Shown here: positions 5,647-5,648 of the stretch, piece after piece
How the letters are laid out: each line of letters starts with the position of its first letter
Position numbering within the stretch: position 1 is the first letter of the stretch
NCBI GenBank assembly: GCA_013815505.1
Contig: JACDGA010000132.1
Location: 1 to 5,648 of the forward strand
DNA: 5,648 nt
Direction: 5' to 3'
Source: Acidimicrobiia bacterium
GTDB lineage: Bacteria > Actinomycetota > Acidimicrobiia > Acidimicrobiales > Ilumatobacteraceae
The notes under the pieces: model-generated
Told to the model about the DNA's origin: nothing
The model's database searches: none
The model's input: the letters and a program-made list of their open reading frames with translations, nothing else
Program-made: the position numbers and the translations under genes

Positions 5647-5648
5647 GC

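Overview
The window is GC-rich, densely coding bacterial DNA with strong third-position G/C. It looks like an actinobacterium (Actinomycetota). The evidence is a DUF2510 domain, a secreted M28 peptidase very close in its motifs to Streptomyces griseus aminopeptidase, several GTG starts, and two genes whose only start signal is a TANNNT -10 box six bases before a GTG (leaderless transcripts). Acidimicrobiia would fit, but that is inference. I see no rRNA, tRNA, CRISPR array, insertion sequence or phage gene.

Left block, minus strand (1-1723): a membrane-protein operon read right to left. It consists of a short NfeD protein (1208-1723), an SPFH/band-7 paraslipin-like protein (183-1211), and the first 62 codons of a DUF2510 protein that runs off the window (1-186). 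Both junctions are 4-base stop/start overlaps (GTGA and ATGA), so the three genes are probably translationally coupled. NfeD plus paraslipin is an established pair. The DUF2510 gene looks like a lineage-specific addition.

Middle (1724-3504): a 269-base gap holds the NfeD promoter, a short plus-strand reading frame with gene-like codon use but no start signal (1785-1928), and the promoter region of a secreted PA-domain M28 zinc aminopeptidase (1993-3504). The peptidase keeps all zinc ligands and the catalytic Glu. It carries Asp where the Streptomyces enzyme has a catalytically helpful Tyr.

Right block (3560-5582): a minus-strand two-gene unit encodes a cytosolic BNR/Asp-box beta-propeller protein (3862-5001) followed five bases later by a MoaD/ThiS-type ubiquitin-fold protein ending in Gly-Gly (3560-3856). 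Divergent from it, across 143 bases, is a leaderless lipoprotein with a single rhodanese domain (5145-5582). The propeller-MoaD pair is the most intriguing item: neither protein has an obvious partner here, and what the Gly-Gly protein is joined to or carries is unclear. The last 66 bases hold only weak inverted repeats.
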